Positions 49,819-61,929 of a DNA stretch of 64,000 nt are shown piece by piece. The notes beneath the pieces are model-generated. The model made no database searches and was not told the DNA's origin. It was given only the letters and a program-made list of their open reading frames with translations. Made by a program: the position numbers and the translations under genes. The stretch lies in the NCBI RefSeq assembly GCF_030445035.2, contig NC_080699.1, positions 8,742,001-8,806,000 of the forward strand, given 5' to 3'. This stretch comes from Dasypus novemcinctus. Its lineage: Eukaryota; Chordata; Mammalia; Cingulata; Dasypodidae. The first letter of the stretch is position 1, and each line of letters opens with the position of its first letter.

Positions 49819-52800
49819 CTAGTTTTTGAGAAACCGCCATACTGTTCTCCAGAATGGTTGGATCCTTCTGCATTCCCACCAGCAGTGGATCCTTCCTTCA
49901 CATCCTCTCCAGCACTTGTATTCTTCTGTTTTTTTCATAGCTGCCAATCTTATGGGTGTAAGATGGTATCTCATTGTAGTTTTGATTTGCATTTCCCTGA
50001 TAGCTAGAGATTTGGAACATTTTTTCATGTGCTTTCTTGCCATTTGTATTTCTTCTTCGGAGAAGTGTCTGTTTAAGTCTTTTTCCCATTTTTTAAATGG
50101 GTTGTTTATCTTTTTATTTTCAAGATATAGGAGTTCTTTGTATATGCAAGTTATAAGTTTCTTATCAGATATATGATTGCCAAATATTTTCTCCCACTGT
50201 GTGGGCTCCCTTTTTACTTTCTTGACAAACTCCTTTGAGGTGCAGAAGGCTTTAATTTTGAGGAAGTCCCATTTATCTATTAGTTCTTTTGCTGCTCGTG
50301 CTTTTGGTGAGATATTCATAAATCCATTTCCTATTACAAGGTCCTGTAGATGTTTCCCTACACTGCTTTCTAAGGTTTTTATGGTCTTGGCTCTTATATT
50401 TAGGTCTTTGATCCATCTTGAGTTGATCTTTGTATAAGGTGTGAGATGGTAATCCTCTTTCATTCTTCTACATATGGCTATCCAGTTCTCCAGACACCAT
50501 TTGTTGAATAGGCCACTCTCTCCCAGTTGAGAGGGTTTGGTGGCTTTATCGAATATTATGTGGTTGTATATGTGAGGTTCTATATCAGAGCTTTCAATTC
50601 GATTCCATTGGTCTATGTGTCTCTCCTTATGCCAATACCATGCTGTTTTCACCACCGTAGCTTTATAGTATGTTTTGAAGTCAGGTAGTGTGATTCCTCC
50701 AATTTCGTTTTTCTTTTTCAGTATGTCTTTGGCTATTCGGGGTCTCTTTCCTTTCCAAATAAATTTCATAGTTAGTTTTTCTAGTTCCTTAAAGAAGGCT
50801 GCGTTGATTTTTATTGGGATTGCATTGAATGTGTAGATCAGTTTTGGTAGGATAGACATCTTAATAATGTTCAGTCTTCCTATCCATGAACAAGGAATAG
50901 TCTTCCATTTATTTAGGTCTTCTTTGATTTCCTTGAACAATCTTGTATAGTTCTCGGTGTATAAGTTCTTTACCTCTTTAGTTAAATTTATTCCTAAGTA
51001 TTTGATTTTTTTATTTACTATTGTGAATGGTATTTGTTTCTTGATTTCCTCCTGATCTTGCTCATTATTGGTGTACAGAAATGCTACTGATTTTTGCGCA
51101 TTGATCTTATAACCTGCGACTTTACTAAACTCATTTATGAGTTCTAGAATCTTCGTTGTAGATCTCTCAGGGTTTTCTATGTATAGGATCATGTCATCTG
51201 CAAATAATGAAATTTTGACTTCTTCCTTTCCAATTTGAATGCCTTTTATTTCTGGTTCTTGCCTCAGTGCTCGAGCAAGTACTTCTAAGACAATGTTAAA
51301 TAGGAGCGGAGACAGTGGGCATCCTTGTCTTGTTCCTGAGTTTAGAGGGAAGGATTCTAAGATTTCTCCATTGTAAACAATATTGGCTTTAGGTTTTTCA
51401 TATATACTCTTTATCATGTTCAAAAAATTCCCTTGTATTCCAATCTTTTGGAGTGTTTTTATCAAGAAAGGGTGCTGTATTTTGTCAAATGCTTTTTCTG
51501 CATCAATAGATATAATCATGTGATTTTTTTCCTTCAATCTGTTTATATGGTGTATTACGTTGATTGATTTTCTTATGTTGAACCATCCTTGCATACCTGG
51601 GATGAATCCCACTTGGTCGTGGTGTATAATTCGTTTAATGTGTTGTTGAATACGATTAGCAAGTATTTTGTTAAGTATTTTTGCGTCTAGGTTCATTAGA
51701 GAAATTGGTCTGTAATTTTCCTTTCTTGTGATGTCTTTGTTTGGCTTTGGTACTAGGGTAATGTTGGCATCATAGAAGGAGTTGGGTAATGTTCTATCTG
51801 TTTCGATGTTTTGGAATAGTTTCAGCAGGATTGGTGTCAGTTCTTTCCGGAATGTTTTGTAGAATTCACCTGTGAAGCCATCTGGCCCTGGGCTCTTCTT
51901 AGTTGGGAGATTTTTAATAACTGATTCTATCTCTCTGCTTGTGATTGGTTTGTTAAGATCATCAATTTCTTCTTTTGTCAATATGGGCTGTTTATGTGTT
52001 TCTAGGAATTTGTCCATTTCCTCTAGATTGTCATTTTTGTTGGAATATAGTTTTTCAAAATATTCTCTTATGATAGTCTTTATTTCTGTGGGGTCAGTAG
52101 TGATATCGCCTTTCTCATTTCTTATTTTGTGTATTTGCATCTTCTCTCTTTTTTTCTTTGTTAGTGTTGCTAAAGGTTTGTCAATTTTGTTAATCTTCTC
52201 AAAAAACCAGCTCTTGGTCTTGTTTATCTGTTCAAGTGCTTTCTTATTTTCTATTTCATTTAGTTCTGCTCTTATCTTTGTTATTTCCTTCCTTCTTCTT
52301 CCTGTTGGGTTACTTTGTTGTTGTTTTTCTAATTCCTTCAAATGTGCAGTTAGTTCTTCAATTTTTGCTCTTTCTTCTTTTTTGATATATGAATTTATGG
52401 CTATAAACTTCCCTCTCAGTACTGCTTTTGCTGCATCCCATAAATTTTGGTATGTTGTGTTATCATTATCATTTGTTTCAAGGTAGTCATTGATTTCTTT
52501 TGAGATTTCCTCTTTGACCCACTGTTTTTCTAAGAGTGTGCTGTTTAATTTCCAAATCGTGGTGTGAAATCTGGGCTTCTGTCCCTTGCAAATCTCCAGC
52601 TTGACTCCACTGTGGTCAGAGATAATGTTTTGTATGATTTCAATCTTTCTGAATTCGTTCAGCCTTTCTTTGTGGCCTAGCATATGATCTATCTTGGAGA
52701 ATGATCCATGTGCGCTTGAGAAAAATGTATATCCTGCTGTGTTTGGGTGTAGCGATCTATATATGTCTATTAGATCCAGCTCCTCTAATATACTATTCAG

Positions 52801-53301
52801 ATGTTTTGTTTCTTTGGTGATTCTCTTTTGAGATGTTCTGTCCAGAGTTGATAGTGGTGTATTAAAATCCCCCACTATAATTGTAGATGTATCTATTCTT
52901 TCACTTAGTTTTTCCAGCATTTGCCTGATGTATTTAGAGGCACCCTTGTTAGGGGCATAGATATTTATGATTGTTCGATCTTCTTGACAGATTTTCCCTT
53001 TCACTAAAATGTAGTATCCTTCTTTGTCTCTCACAATTGTTTCACATTTAAAGTCTATTTTGTCTGATATTAATATAGCTACTCCTGCCTTTTTTTGGTT
53101 ATTGTTAGCTTGTATGATTGTTTTCCAGCCATTCACTTTCAATCTCCATGCGTCTCTGGGTCTGAGATGTGTCTCTTGTAGACAGCATATGGATGGGTCA
53201 TATTTCCTTATCCAATGTCCCAGTCTGAATCTTTTGATAGGTGAGTTTAATCCGTTGACATTCAGTGTTATTACTATCAAGGAATTATTTGTGTTAGCCA
53301 T
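49819..53301 (-). CDS. L1 ORF2 endonuclease-reverse transcriptase, frameshifted near the C-terminus
   Basis: Start chosen at [20 protein letters not shown] (53301), the canonical L1 start; the frame is open upstream and overlaps ORF1's end. Endonuclease motifs: [31 protein letters not shown] (about residue 227). Reverse transcriptase: [13 protein letters not shown] (700-703), then ..MILYIENPE. The reading frame ends with WRFLKN and a TAG at 49819-49821. The following frame (to 49493) carries the usual IAIDLPYDP-type and PMFIAALFTIAKSW C-terminal segments, so a one-base loss in an A run (five As, minus strand of 49823-49827) probably removed about 110 residues. Confidence 0.9.
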   Translation of the reverse strand: MANTNNSLIVITLNVNGLNSPIKRFRLGHWIRKYDPSICCLQETHLRPRDAWRLKVNGWKTIIQANNNQKKAGVAILISDKIDFKCETIVRDKEGYYILVKGKICQEDRTIINIYAPNKGASKYIRQMLEKLSERIDTSTIIVGDFNTPLSTLDRTSQKRITKETKHLNSILEELDLIDIYRSLHPNTAGYTFFSSAHGSFSKIDHMLGHKERLNEFRKIEIIQNIISDHSGVKLEICKGQKPRFHTTIWKLNSTLLEKQWVKEEISKEINDYLETNDNDNTTYQNLWDAAKAVLRGKFIAINSYIKKEERAKIEELTAHLKELEKQQQSNPTGRRRKEITKIRAELNEIENKKALEQINKTKSWFFEKINKIDKPLATLTKKKREKMQIHKIRNEKGDITTDPTEIKTIIREYFEKLYSNKNDNLEEMDKFLETHKQPILTKEEIDDLNKPITSREIESVIKNLPTKKSPGPDGFTGEFYKTFRKELTPILLKLFQNIETDRTLPNSFYDANITLVPKPNKDITRKENYRPISLMNLDAKILNKILANRIQQHIKRIIHHDQVGFIPGMQGWFNIRKSINVIHHINRLKEKNHMIISIDAEKAFDKIQHPFLIKTLQKIGIQGNFLNMIKSIYEKPKANIVYNGEILESFPLNSGTRQGCPLSPLLFNIVLEVLARALRQEPEIKGIQIGKEEVKISLFADDMILYIENPERSTTKILELINEFSKVAGYKINAQKSVAFLYTNNEQDQEEIKKQIPFTIVNKKIKYLGINLTKEVKNLYTENYTRLFKEIKEDLNKWKTIPCSWIGRLNIIKMSILPKLIYTFNAIPIKINAAFFKELEKLTMKFIWKGKRPRIAKDILKKKNEIGGITLPDFKTYYKATVVKTAWYWHKERHIDQWNRIESSDIEPHIYNHIIFDKATKPSQLGESGLFNKWCLENWIAICRRMKEDYHLTPYTKINSRWIKDLNIRAKTIKTLESSVGKHLQDLVIGNGFMNISPKARAAKELIDKWDFLKIKAFCTSKEFVKKVKREPTQWEKIFGNHISDKKLITCIYKELLYLENKKINNPFKKWEKDLNRHFSEEEIQMARKHMKKCSKSLAIREMQIKTTMRYHLTPIRLAAMKKTEEYKCWRGCEGRIHCWWECRRIQPFWRTVWRFLKN

Positions 53302-53378
53302 ATTTTGATTGGATTTGTGTTTGTCATATTTTGTTTGTATATAATTTTTTTTGGTCTTTTTTGTTGTTGTTGTTGGTC

Positions 53379-54347
53379 TTATACTCTCCTCCAACTTTGC
53401 CTTTCCTGTTTTTTCCTTTCTTCCTGCAGAACTCCCTTTAGAATTTCTTGAAGGGGAGGTTTCTTGTTGGTATACTCTTTCAGTTTTTGTTTGTCTGCGA
53501 ATATTTTGAACTCTCCATCATGTTTGAATGCTAGTTTAGCTGGATAGAGTATTCTTGGTTGGAAATTTTTTTCCTTTAGTACCTTGACTATATCATACCA
53601 CTGTCTTCTTGCCTCTATGGTTTCAGAAGAGAAATCAGCACTTAATCTAATTGAGCTTCCCTTGTATGTGATGGTTTTCTTTTCTCTTGCTGCTTTTAGG
53701 ATTTTTTCTTTGTCTTGAGCATTGGATAATTTGACAAGTATATGTCTTGGGGTGGGCCTGTTGGGGTTTATGACTTGTGGAGTGCGCTGTGCTTCTTGGA
53801 TATGTACATCTGTCTCTTTCAGTAGATTTGGGACGTTTTCAGCCATTATTTCCTGCAACACTCCTTCTGACCCCTTTCCCTTCTCTTCACCTTCTGGAAT
53901 GCCTATAATACGTATGTTTGAGCGTTTTGCATTGTCATTCAGGTCCCTAAATCCTAATTGGATTTTTTCTATCTTCTTATTGACCCCTTCTACTATCTGT
54001 TTGATTTCTGATGTACTGTCTTCCACATCACTAATTCTCTGCTCTGTCTCTTCTAGTCTGCTGATATTTGCTGCAAGTGTATTTTTGATTTCTTGAACTG
54101 TGGTGTTCATTCCCATCATATCTGTTATGTTTTTGCGTATGTCTGCAATTTCCCCTCCAAGTGATGTCTTCATGTTGTTAACCTCTTTCATTACTGCATC
54201 AAATTTGTCGGTGATAAATGTTCTGAGATCTTTCATTGCTTGTGCCAAGTTTTGCTCCCCTTCGTGATTATTGGTTTGTTGATTGGATTCAGCCATGTTT
54301 TCCTGATTATTGGTTTGGTTTGTAGATTTTTGTTGCTTTCTGGTCAT
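53379..54347 (-). CDS. L1 ORF1 protein, intact (322 aa)
   Basis: RNA-binding, trimerising chaperone of L1 retrotransposition. Begins [20 protein letters not shown]. Residues about 40-155 are heptad-rich (coiled coil: [11 protein letters not shown].., [16 protein letters not shown]..). An RRM with [10 protein letters not shown] follows, then [20 protein letters not shown] and the C-terminal domain with [19 protein letters not shown]. The frame ends ...QSWRRV with no internal stop, so the copy is potentially translatable. Confidence 0.93.
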   Translation of the reverse strand: MTRKQQKSTNQTNNQENMAESNQQTNNHEGEQNLAQAMKDLRTFITDKFDAVMKEVNNMKTSLGGEIADIRKNITDMMGMNTTVQEIKNTLAANISRLEETEQRISDVEDSTSEIKQIVEGVNKKIEKIQLGFRDLNDNAKRSNIRIIGIPEGEEKGKGSEGVLQEIMAENVPNLLKETDVHIQEAQRTPQVINPNRPTPRHILVKLSNAQDKEKILKAAREKKTITYKGSSIRLSADFSSETIEARRQWYDIVKVLKEKNFQPRILYPAKLAFKHDGEFKIFADKQKLKEYTNKKPPLQEILKGVLQEERKKQERQSWRRV

Positions 54348-56518
54348 CTCTTTATTTTGATGAATTTAATCAGTTCCTTAGCTTCTTTGTCTGCTCTTGG
54401 AGGTTAATTAGTTGTTATTTTTGCATAGGTGTTATATCTTCTCTTTGTCACTTTTTTCTTCTTATTCTAGTTACTTGTTGTTGGTTAAGTTCACTTTAGA
54501 GGAAAGTATTAGTGTTGGGGAAAGGCAATTGTGTAAGCAAGGGAAAAGTGTAAAGTAGTATTGGAGATGTATGTTAACAAAGCAAGAATATGAGATCTGG
54601 GAAGATGGAGGTTAGATTTATGTAGATTGTATAGAGTTATTGCTGTAGGTAGAGTACCTTTTATGAAGTAGATGACTGAATATGGGAGGAATATGGTATG
54701 AACTACAAAGCTATTGTTTTCATGAGAGAGGGAAAAAGAAAAGAAAGGTAATAGTTTCAAGAGTGGATAACAGACAGAAAACAGAACAAAGGTATTAGAA
54801 ATTAAGAGTTAGACACTTTGTGGATCAAAGAATGGGAGGTGGGGGGTGGAATATAGGAGAGACAGTAGATGATAGTGGATAACAAGATGCAGGGAAAGGG
54901 GGATAGTGTAGGTAGCCTAAATCAGTTCACACAGAAATGAGGCAGTGGAGGATGGGAAAACCCAGCAAATGTGAGGTGTTCCCTGTATCACCTATTGTAT
55001 ACTTGAATTAAAATAAAATAAGTAGAAGATGAGGGACAAGAGGGAAAGAGAAAACCGAAAAAAAAAACTAATTATAATAAAGAAAAAAAAGAAAGACAAG
55101 AAGAAAGGAAGAAAGAAAAAGCGGATGGGCAAACGGTGGGGAACGGATAGGGGGAAGAGAGATACAGGTATACACGTGTCACAATTGCAACACTATCTAA
55201 AACAACAACTTCCCCCCGCTTTGCCCTAAAACCCCCGTCTGTCTGCCCAAATGGGTCTGCAAGCACCTCCCTTCCCACAAACCCCCAATAGGCCGCCCAG
55301 GGCCCACGAACTCCCCAGTACTGCAGATGCTCAAAAAAAAAAAAAAAAAAAAAAAAATTAAGTAAAATAAATTAAAAAAAAAAAAAAACACAAAGAACAG
55401 AAACCCCTCCGCAGGCCCAGCCCAGCTCCACCCTCCGCGGAGGCCTGGACCGGCTCTGCCCGGCTCCTTATGCTGCCGCGGCCTGGCCTGGCTTCGCCCG
55501 GCTCCGCTCGCTACAGCGGCCCAGCCGGCTCCCGCGTCCACCTCCCGCCGCCGTGGCCTGGACCGGCTCTGCCCAGCTCCTTACGCTGCCGCGGCCTGGC
55601 CTGGCTCCGCCTGGCTCCGCTCCCTACAGCAGCCCGGCCCAGCTCCGGCGTCCGCCTCTCGCCGCTGCGGCCTGCACCGGCCCCGCCCGGCTCCGTACGC
55701 CGCTGCGGCCTGACCCAGCTCCGCCTGGCTCCGCTCGCTACAGCGGCCCAGCCGGCTCCCGCGTCCACCTCTCGCCGCTGCGGCCTGGACCGGCCCCGCC
55801 CGGCTCCGTACGCCGCCGCGGCCTAACCCGGCTCCGCCCGGCTCCGCTCCCTACAGCGGCCCGGCCCAGCTCCGGCGTCCGTCTCTCGCCACCGCGGCCT
55901 GCACCGGCCCCGCCCGGCTCCGTACGCCGCCGCGGCCCGGCCCGGCTACGCCCGGCTCCGCTCGCTACAGCGGCCCGGCCCGGCTCCAGCTTCCGCCTGT
56001 CGCCGCTGCGTCCTGGACCGGCCCCGCCCGGCTCCGTACGCCGCCGCGGCCCGGCCCGGCTACGCCCGGCTCCACTCGCTACAGCGGCCCAGGCCCGGCT
56101 CCGGCGTCCGCCGCCCGCCGCCGCAGCCTGAACCGGCCCCGCCCGGCTCCGCACACCGCTGCGGCCCGGCTCGGCCCGGCTCGGCCCCGCCCGGCCCCAC
56201 TCGCCGCCAGCGCAGCCCGGCCCGGCTCCGGCGTCCGCCGCTGCGGCCCGGCCTGGCTCAGCCCCACCGAGCAGGGCTAGATGCCTCGTCTCCGCCTACC
56301 CAAGGAGGGAATCCTCTACAGGTAGCTGGGATCTCCGTGTATATTTCACAGACGGATCCTCTCTGTTACCTTCCCTCCAAATCAATGTCCAGACACCTCC
56401 GGACCAGCAAAAATCCCGAAACAATCCGGTCCCAAAGAGTCTCCAACGCCGCCCAGCCGATTCCCTGCAGAGGACCCTAACAGGGATGTTCACTCAGCCA
56501 CCATCTTGCCCCCTCTCC
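54348..56518 (-). promoter_or_regulatory. L1 5' UTR with internal promoter
   Basis: The L1 5' end (56518) opens GGAGAGGGGGCAAGATGG, with a YY1-type AAGATGG as at the start of other mammalian L1s. About 250 bp later comes the GC-rich tandem array (56265-55405), then a T-rich tract on the sense strand (55333-55388) and about 1 kb of mixed sequence before ORF1. Confidence 0.75.
55405..56265 (-). repeat. 114-bp GC-rich tandem array in L1 5' UTR
   Basis: Unit starts marked by 'gtcc' after 'agctccggc/ggctcccgc' occur at 55536, 55650, 55763, 55877, 55991, 56106 and 56233: spacings 114, 113, 114, 114, 115, 127. Each unit has 'ccggccccgcccggctccgtacgcc' and 'gctccctacagcggccc'. About seven units, CpG-dense. 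Because 114 is divisible by 3, long spurious frames appear on both strands. Confidence 0.85.
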
Positions 56519-56534
56519 TGAAGTAAGGTTTTTA

Positions 56535-57212
56535 AAGTAAAAATCATACATATGAATGTTTCTAAATTCCCAGATCTTGCATATCGTATTTGCCAAATAC
56601 CCTAACAATTGAATTTTTTAGATGTGTCATTTCCACAGAAAAAGAATCAGGCTATCACAAGTCTCTGTATTAAGAGAATGAACTGAAGATTTATATACTC
56701 AAAATCCTCATTTGTATGTATTCAGAATATTCAGACGAAGATTAAAGAAGCAGGAAATTTTCTGATAATGCAGGAGATAGATTGCATTTCAGAGACAAAA
56801 TTTAAAAGGCCAATCAATGCATTTAGAGAAAGAATGGGTAAATTAAAGAGTCATTTGCAGAACAAGGAAGAGAGGGAGAGAGGGAGGAAGGAAAAAAAAC
56901 AGAAAGGAAAGGGAAAAATCAGGAAGGAAGGAAAGAAGAAAGGAAGGAATGAAGGAAGGAAGGAAGGAAGGAAGGAAGGAAGGAAGGAAGGAAGGAAGGA
57001 ATCTAGGAACAGAATAAATAAGTATGCAGAATCAAGAAAGTTGAGGGTCTACTTGGGAAATGACAGAACAACTTTTTTATTGTGTGAAAAAAAATTATGA
57101 AAAATAAGGTCGTGAGAAGGTAGCTTGCAACCAGACTATGGAAAGTCATATGAGTCCGCAGCTAAGGAGTTTAGAGTTTGTTCTGTATGTCATGGAAAGC
57201 TATGTATCTACA
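56535..57212. other. Intergenic, with GGAA microsatellite
   Basis: Ordinary AT-rich sequence containing purine-rich stretches and a (GGAA)n run (see separate entry). Confidence 0.4.
56948..57002 (+). repeat. (GGAA)n microsatellite
   Basis: About 13 GGAA units with one interruption at the left (gaatgaagg). GGAA repeats can be bound by ETS-family proteins, but no function is shown here. Confidence 0.9.
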
Positions 57213-57693
57213 AAACTTTTTTTTACTTCTTCCCCCTCTTCTCCCTCCCCCCCAACTGTCTGCTCTCTGTGTCCATTCACTGTGTGTTCTTCTGTGTCTG
57301 CTTGTATTCTCATTAGGCGGCTCGGGGAACCGATCCTGGGACCTTCCAGAGTGGGAGAAAAGCGATCATTCTCTTGTGTCACCTCAGCTCCCTAGTTTGT
57401 TGTGTCTCTTATTGTCGCTTCTCTGTGTCTCTTCTTGTTACGTCATGTTGCTGCTTCAGCTCTCCATGTGGGCTGCACTCCTGTACAGGTGGCACTCCTG
57501 TGCGGGTAGCACTCCTGTGCGGGGTGACACTCCTACGGGGGGGCACCCCTTCGCAGGGCGGCACTCCTTGAGCACGGCAGCTCCGTGTGGGCCAGCTCAG
57601 CTCACGGGCCAGGAGGCCCTGGGTACTGAAGCCTGGACCTCCCATATGGTAGGCGGAAGCTCTATCAGTGGAGCCATATCTGCTTCCCTCTAC
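57213..57693 (-). repeat. DAS-SINE, long form, minus strand
   Basis: Starts with a T run and a CCCC tract, 'gtctgctctctgtgtcc' and several 'gcactcctgtgcggg' tandem units, and ends in 'cctcccatatggtaggcgg' and 'tatcagtggagccatatctgc', the reverse tRNA-like head. The number of internal GCACTCC units is higher than in the copy at 33551. Confidence 0.85.
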
Positions 57694-57755
57694 CAAACTT
57701 TTTAAAGTTGTTTTTTTCTAATATGCTCATTATAGAAAATATAAAATATATTTTA

Positions 57756-57860
57756 AAAACTTGACAAGTGGCTGTGGGTCAAAGGTTGAGGGCCTGCTTC
57801 CATGTACGAGGTCCTGGGTTCAATCCCTGGTGCTGCCTAAAGGAAAGAAAAGTTGCAAGA
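57756..57860 (+). repeat. DAS-SINE, short form
   Basis: GTGGCTGTGGGTCAAAGGTTGAGGG and GGTTCAATCCCTGGTGC, then an A-rich tail. The A box is diverged. Confidence 0.75.
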
Positions 57861-58489
57861 AACCCTATATAGCCTCTTCACAGGGAGAAAATATTATTAG
57901 CACTTTGCTGTCATTTCTTATAATTTTTAAAATAACTACACATGCTGGTTTACTTCTGGGTGGTCATATGACATTTATAAACTTTCTTGGGTTTTTTTCC
58001 AAATTCTGAATCCCATCAGCCAAAGAGAAATACACTTAATACTGAAAGAAAGCAGTACAGCAGGACATTCCATCTGAATTGTAGGACCAAAAAAAATGTT
58101 ACTTCTAAGTTTTTTCATGTATGTTTTTCATAGACCATAAATGCTTATTTTCATGTTATTTGCCAAAGAAACTTTCAAAGGTTCTGGTTGAAAGAGAGAC
58201 TTGTGGATAGATAATATCCGCACATGGGTGGTTGCTTCATTTATAAAAGCATAATGACTTGGCTCACTCAATCTAAGTGGTAAAGATGTTGAAATCCATA
58301 AATGAGATTCCTTGGCAATGACAACAGCCATTATGTGGCTCCAGGAAAGTCTGATTTTATAGAGGCATTTTGTAATATTCCTGGCGTAAGTGTTCTAACT
58401 GCGCAAACATGATAGCATCAAGGAAGGCATTTTGCAGTACCTCAGCAAAGCCGTATATTCCATCAGACTGTAGAGTTAAAAAATATTGC
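57861..58489. other. Intergenic, nothing recognised
   Basis: AT-rich sequence before the next L1 piece. No exon or clear repeat. Confidence 0.35.
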
Positions 58490-61292
58490 CTGATGCTAGG
58501 GATGGGAGGATGGGTCAGATTGCCCAAGAAATTGGGGAGAGGGTGAGGGGAACATTTGGTCATGGGAGATTGTCAGGTATGTGGTTGAAATTGTGGTGCA
58601 GAGAAAACTCTTCAGAGAATATAATATGGAAGGATGCCTGTTTGGGATGCTTAAGAGGGGGCATCTGACACAGGGCAAGCTTCTGGGGAGTGTGTGAGTG
58701 CTCATTTTGTCATAGTGGATTATATCATTGGGTGGAGACCCATACAATGAGAGTGAAGGTATACCCACATCCTGGGGAGGACTGATGTTCTCACCAGAGG
58801 GAATTGTATCTCTTGAGAGAATCGGTGGCTCCCAATGGGTTAGGGCAGTCAAGTATGTCAAGCCCTCAACATTTTTGCTAGTGTCTCTGAATATGGTCCC
58901 TCAAGTAATGAAGATTGATTGTCATGGTGGGCCCTGAGGGGAGGGGGAAAGAGGTGTTGAATACATGGAATCAGGGTAACTGTGGGGCAATGGAAGTGTT
59001 CCACAAGATCATGCCATGATGGATATAAGTCATGTTAAATTACACCAAAAATATAAAAGTCTATAGGCTAAAATGTAAACCGTCATGTAAAACATAACTA
59101 AAAATTTAGAAAATTGTATAGTCTAAAATATAAACCATAATGTAAACATAAATGGAATCATATTTGAAAGCTATCATTTCAATATCTGTATATTAGCTGC
59201 AGCAAATATAATATGAACATGTAAAAAGATCACTGTTGGGGAAGGGACAAAGAGTTTGATGTTGGATATGTGGGAGTACCATATATTGTATATGTGAATT
59301 ACTGTGACCTAAAACTTATATAAGAAACTTAATAATCAAGAATAAAAAAAAAAGAAAGGAGGTAGACACTGAGGAAGAAATGGAAGAAACTGCCTTGCCA
59401 CCGTACATACAAGGCAACACCTGTAGGAGTGATGAAAGGCAAAATGTCAAAAACAAAGCTTTTTCATTTTTTCATTTCTTTGATACCCCAATTTATTTTT
59501 CCTTTATTTAATTTTTCTAAATTTCTATGTATTCTATATCTAACCTTTAAACCTATCACTATATTCCATTTTTCTATTAAGGGAAACTGGCAGTATATTG
59601 AGCTTCCTTTTTGAAGAAGTTTTAGACTACAGAGAGGTTCAACTATGACAGGGGAGGAACACTGGTGTGGGGTGCTATTGATGGGGGGCACATGGTTGGG
59701 AGGGAGTTCTCCAGGGCATGTATACAGGGTACTTAGAAAGGTTTGGATATTTTTGTAGTGGTTTCAGTTGGAAATGACAGATGAGAGAGGGCTGAATTCC
59801 TGACCAGGAGAGCTCTATCTCATTCCCCAATGGAACAACAACAATCCCCCAAGTGCAATGGCAAAGACCAATAAAGATGGATGGTCCAACAATGAGCCCT
59901 TGATACTGATGGCTCTGATTATGAGCCTGTGTGCCTGAAATATGAACTAGGCCTATAGCTGTGGGGTGCCTAAGTGTTAACTCCTGAGAGCCTCCATGTT
60001 GCTCAAATGTGGCCACTCTCTAAGCCAAACTCAGCATATAGATGCATTGCCTTCCCCCCAGCATAGGACATGACTCCCAGGGATGAGCCTCCCTGGTACT
60101 GAGGGATTACTACTAAGCACCAGCTGATGATGTAACTACAAAAAGACCATGAACAAAGAGGTCAACTCAGACCAGCAGAATATCTCAGCCTACATGTAAT
60201 AACAGGTGTTAAAAACTGCATTTTGACTTTGGATAAAAAGAGGGAAATGGAAAGGACAAGTGAGTTTATATGGCTAAGAGTTTCCAAAAAAGAATCGAGA
60301 GGTCATCAAGGGGTGATGCTTATGCATGCCTCAGCAGGGTACCAGAGACGGCCAAGGTAAATGGAAACTCAGGTGCTGGTTCTCCTGAGGGCTGCAGTGA
60401 CCCACAGGTTCTATGGTCAGGGCGGATGGCTCTGGAGTCCAGGGCCATGTCAGTTGGCCCGAGTTTGGAGTTTGTGTTCCTGAGTGTGATGGAGTTGGAC
60501 TCAGATATAACCTTTCTACACATACCTCTTCTGTCACTTTTACCAGACCTGTGGTTGGTGTTTGGGTTGGTATATGCTCAGGAGACCTGGATCTCTGAAC
60601 TGTCCATGTGACGGCCAGGCTCTGGGCCTCAGCAGACTTGCAGCTTCTACCCTCTGGTTTTTTGGACTTATACTGGCCAGCTGACAAGAAGGTGAAGAGG
60701 GCCAACCACCACACCAGGGAGCCAATAGTGCCTACAGCTGCAAGCAGGATAATCATCCGTGTGGAATCTAAACCCCCTCTTGATGTAGAGGGGGACTGGA
60801 TGTAGCCATCCCAGGTCCACAAGATGGAGGAATAGAGTATGGATTAGAGTGGATTTACTGGTGTTCTGCTGGGGAATTATTGTGCTTAGTAAGGGAAGAA
60901 ATTGTAGTAGTGATGTGTAGAGGGTGGCCACGGTGACTGCTGATGCTTGGGAGAGGGAAGAAGAGATATGGTGTGGGGGCATTTTCAGGATTTGGAGTTG
61001 TCCTAGGTGGTGCTGCAGGGATGGATGCTGGACGTTGTGTGTCCTATCATGGTCCACTGGGTGGACTGGAGGAGAGTGTGGACTACAATGTGGACCACTG
61101 TCTGTGTGCTGCAGCGGTTCTCCAGAATGTATTCACCAGGTGCAGTGGATGTGCCACAATGATGGAAGAGTTTGTTGGTGGGGGAGGGGTGGCATGGGTG
61201 GGGTGGGGGGTATATGGGAACCTCATATTTTCTTAATGTAACATTTAAAAGAAAATAAAGAAAATAAAAACAAACAAACAAACAAACAAAAA
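58490..61292 (+). repeat. L1 3' UTR, nearly complete, older copy
   Basis: Collinear with the minus strand of 49300-46690: 'cccacatcctggggaggactgatg', 'gagggaattgtatctcttgagagaatcggtggctccca', 'gggaagggacaaagagtttgatgttggatatgtgggag', and the end with 'accaccacaccagggagcc', the G tract (61179-61213) and an A-rich tail with AAAC repeats. Confidence 0.85.
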
Positions 61293-61929
61293 ACGTTGCC
61301 TGAGAAACACTTTTCTTCCTGTGAAGACTATACTGGAGGCCGAGGAAAAGCAGGTGCAAGAGGCATGATGGACCAAACCTAACCCCAGTTTGCAAAGTCC
61401 ACCAGACAACGTGTCATTGTAGCAGGTATCCTCCTTTGTCAGACGCACTTCATAGAGGCAGCTCTGTGAAGCACTTGGCAGCCTGACCTACCCCTTCTGG
61501 AATTGTTCGTTTTGAGCTTTCACTTGGCAATTGTATGCTTTTTTTGTTTTCCAGGAATGGTCTGGTAAATGGTGAAATTTACTGGTTCTTGTACATCCAA
61601 GCACGTTTTCAATTAACTTTGCTTATGGAGGATATATGGATTGGGTCTGAAATTCTAGAGTCACAGTCATTTATTTCTCTTCCAAAACCTGGACCAATGC
61701 AGTGGAGAAATGGCTTCCGTTCTTTCTAATTGGTAACAAAATAAATGCAGTCCTGCACCTTGAGACAGACGGATAAGAAGGTATCTTTCCAGCTCCTTCA
61801 GATGGCTAGAAGTTGCTGAGGTTTCATAAGGCAAACATAAATAGGCCTCAAATCTTTGCTTCAGTCCCACTTTACTTCCCTATAAATAATGGAAAATTTC
61901 ATTCTAAAAAAAAAATCAAACTTGTTTTT
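61293..61929. other. Intergenic, nothing recognised
   Basis: No exon or repeat recognised. Confidence 0.35.

Larger units (their letters stand above)
46682..56518 (-). mobile_element. Full-length young L1 retrotransposon (9.8 kb)
   Basis: Flanked by the perfect 16-bp duplication tgaagtaaggttttta (46666-46681 and 56519-56534). On the minus strand: 5' end with GGGGGCAAGATGG (YY1-like), about 2.2 kb 5' UTR with a tandem array, ORF1 (54347-53379), ORF2 (53301-49819, one frameshift near the end), about 2.8 kb 3' UTR with a G-rich tract, and an A-rich tail. A TTTT/A-type nick site at the junction fits L1 endonuclease insertion. Low divergence between target copies implies recent insertion. Confidence 0.95.

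Noticed and set aside
51872-52486. 204-codon plus-strand frame, and others at 49826-50176 and 53024-53308
   Set aside because: They are antisense to L1 ORF2 and arise from its base composition.
55470-56154. Long open frames (up to 192 codons) on both strands
   Set aside because: They lie in the 114-bp tandem array; because the unit length is divisible by 3 and GC-rich, frames stay open in several phases. No domain and no codon preference.
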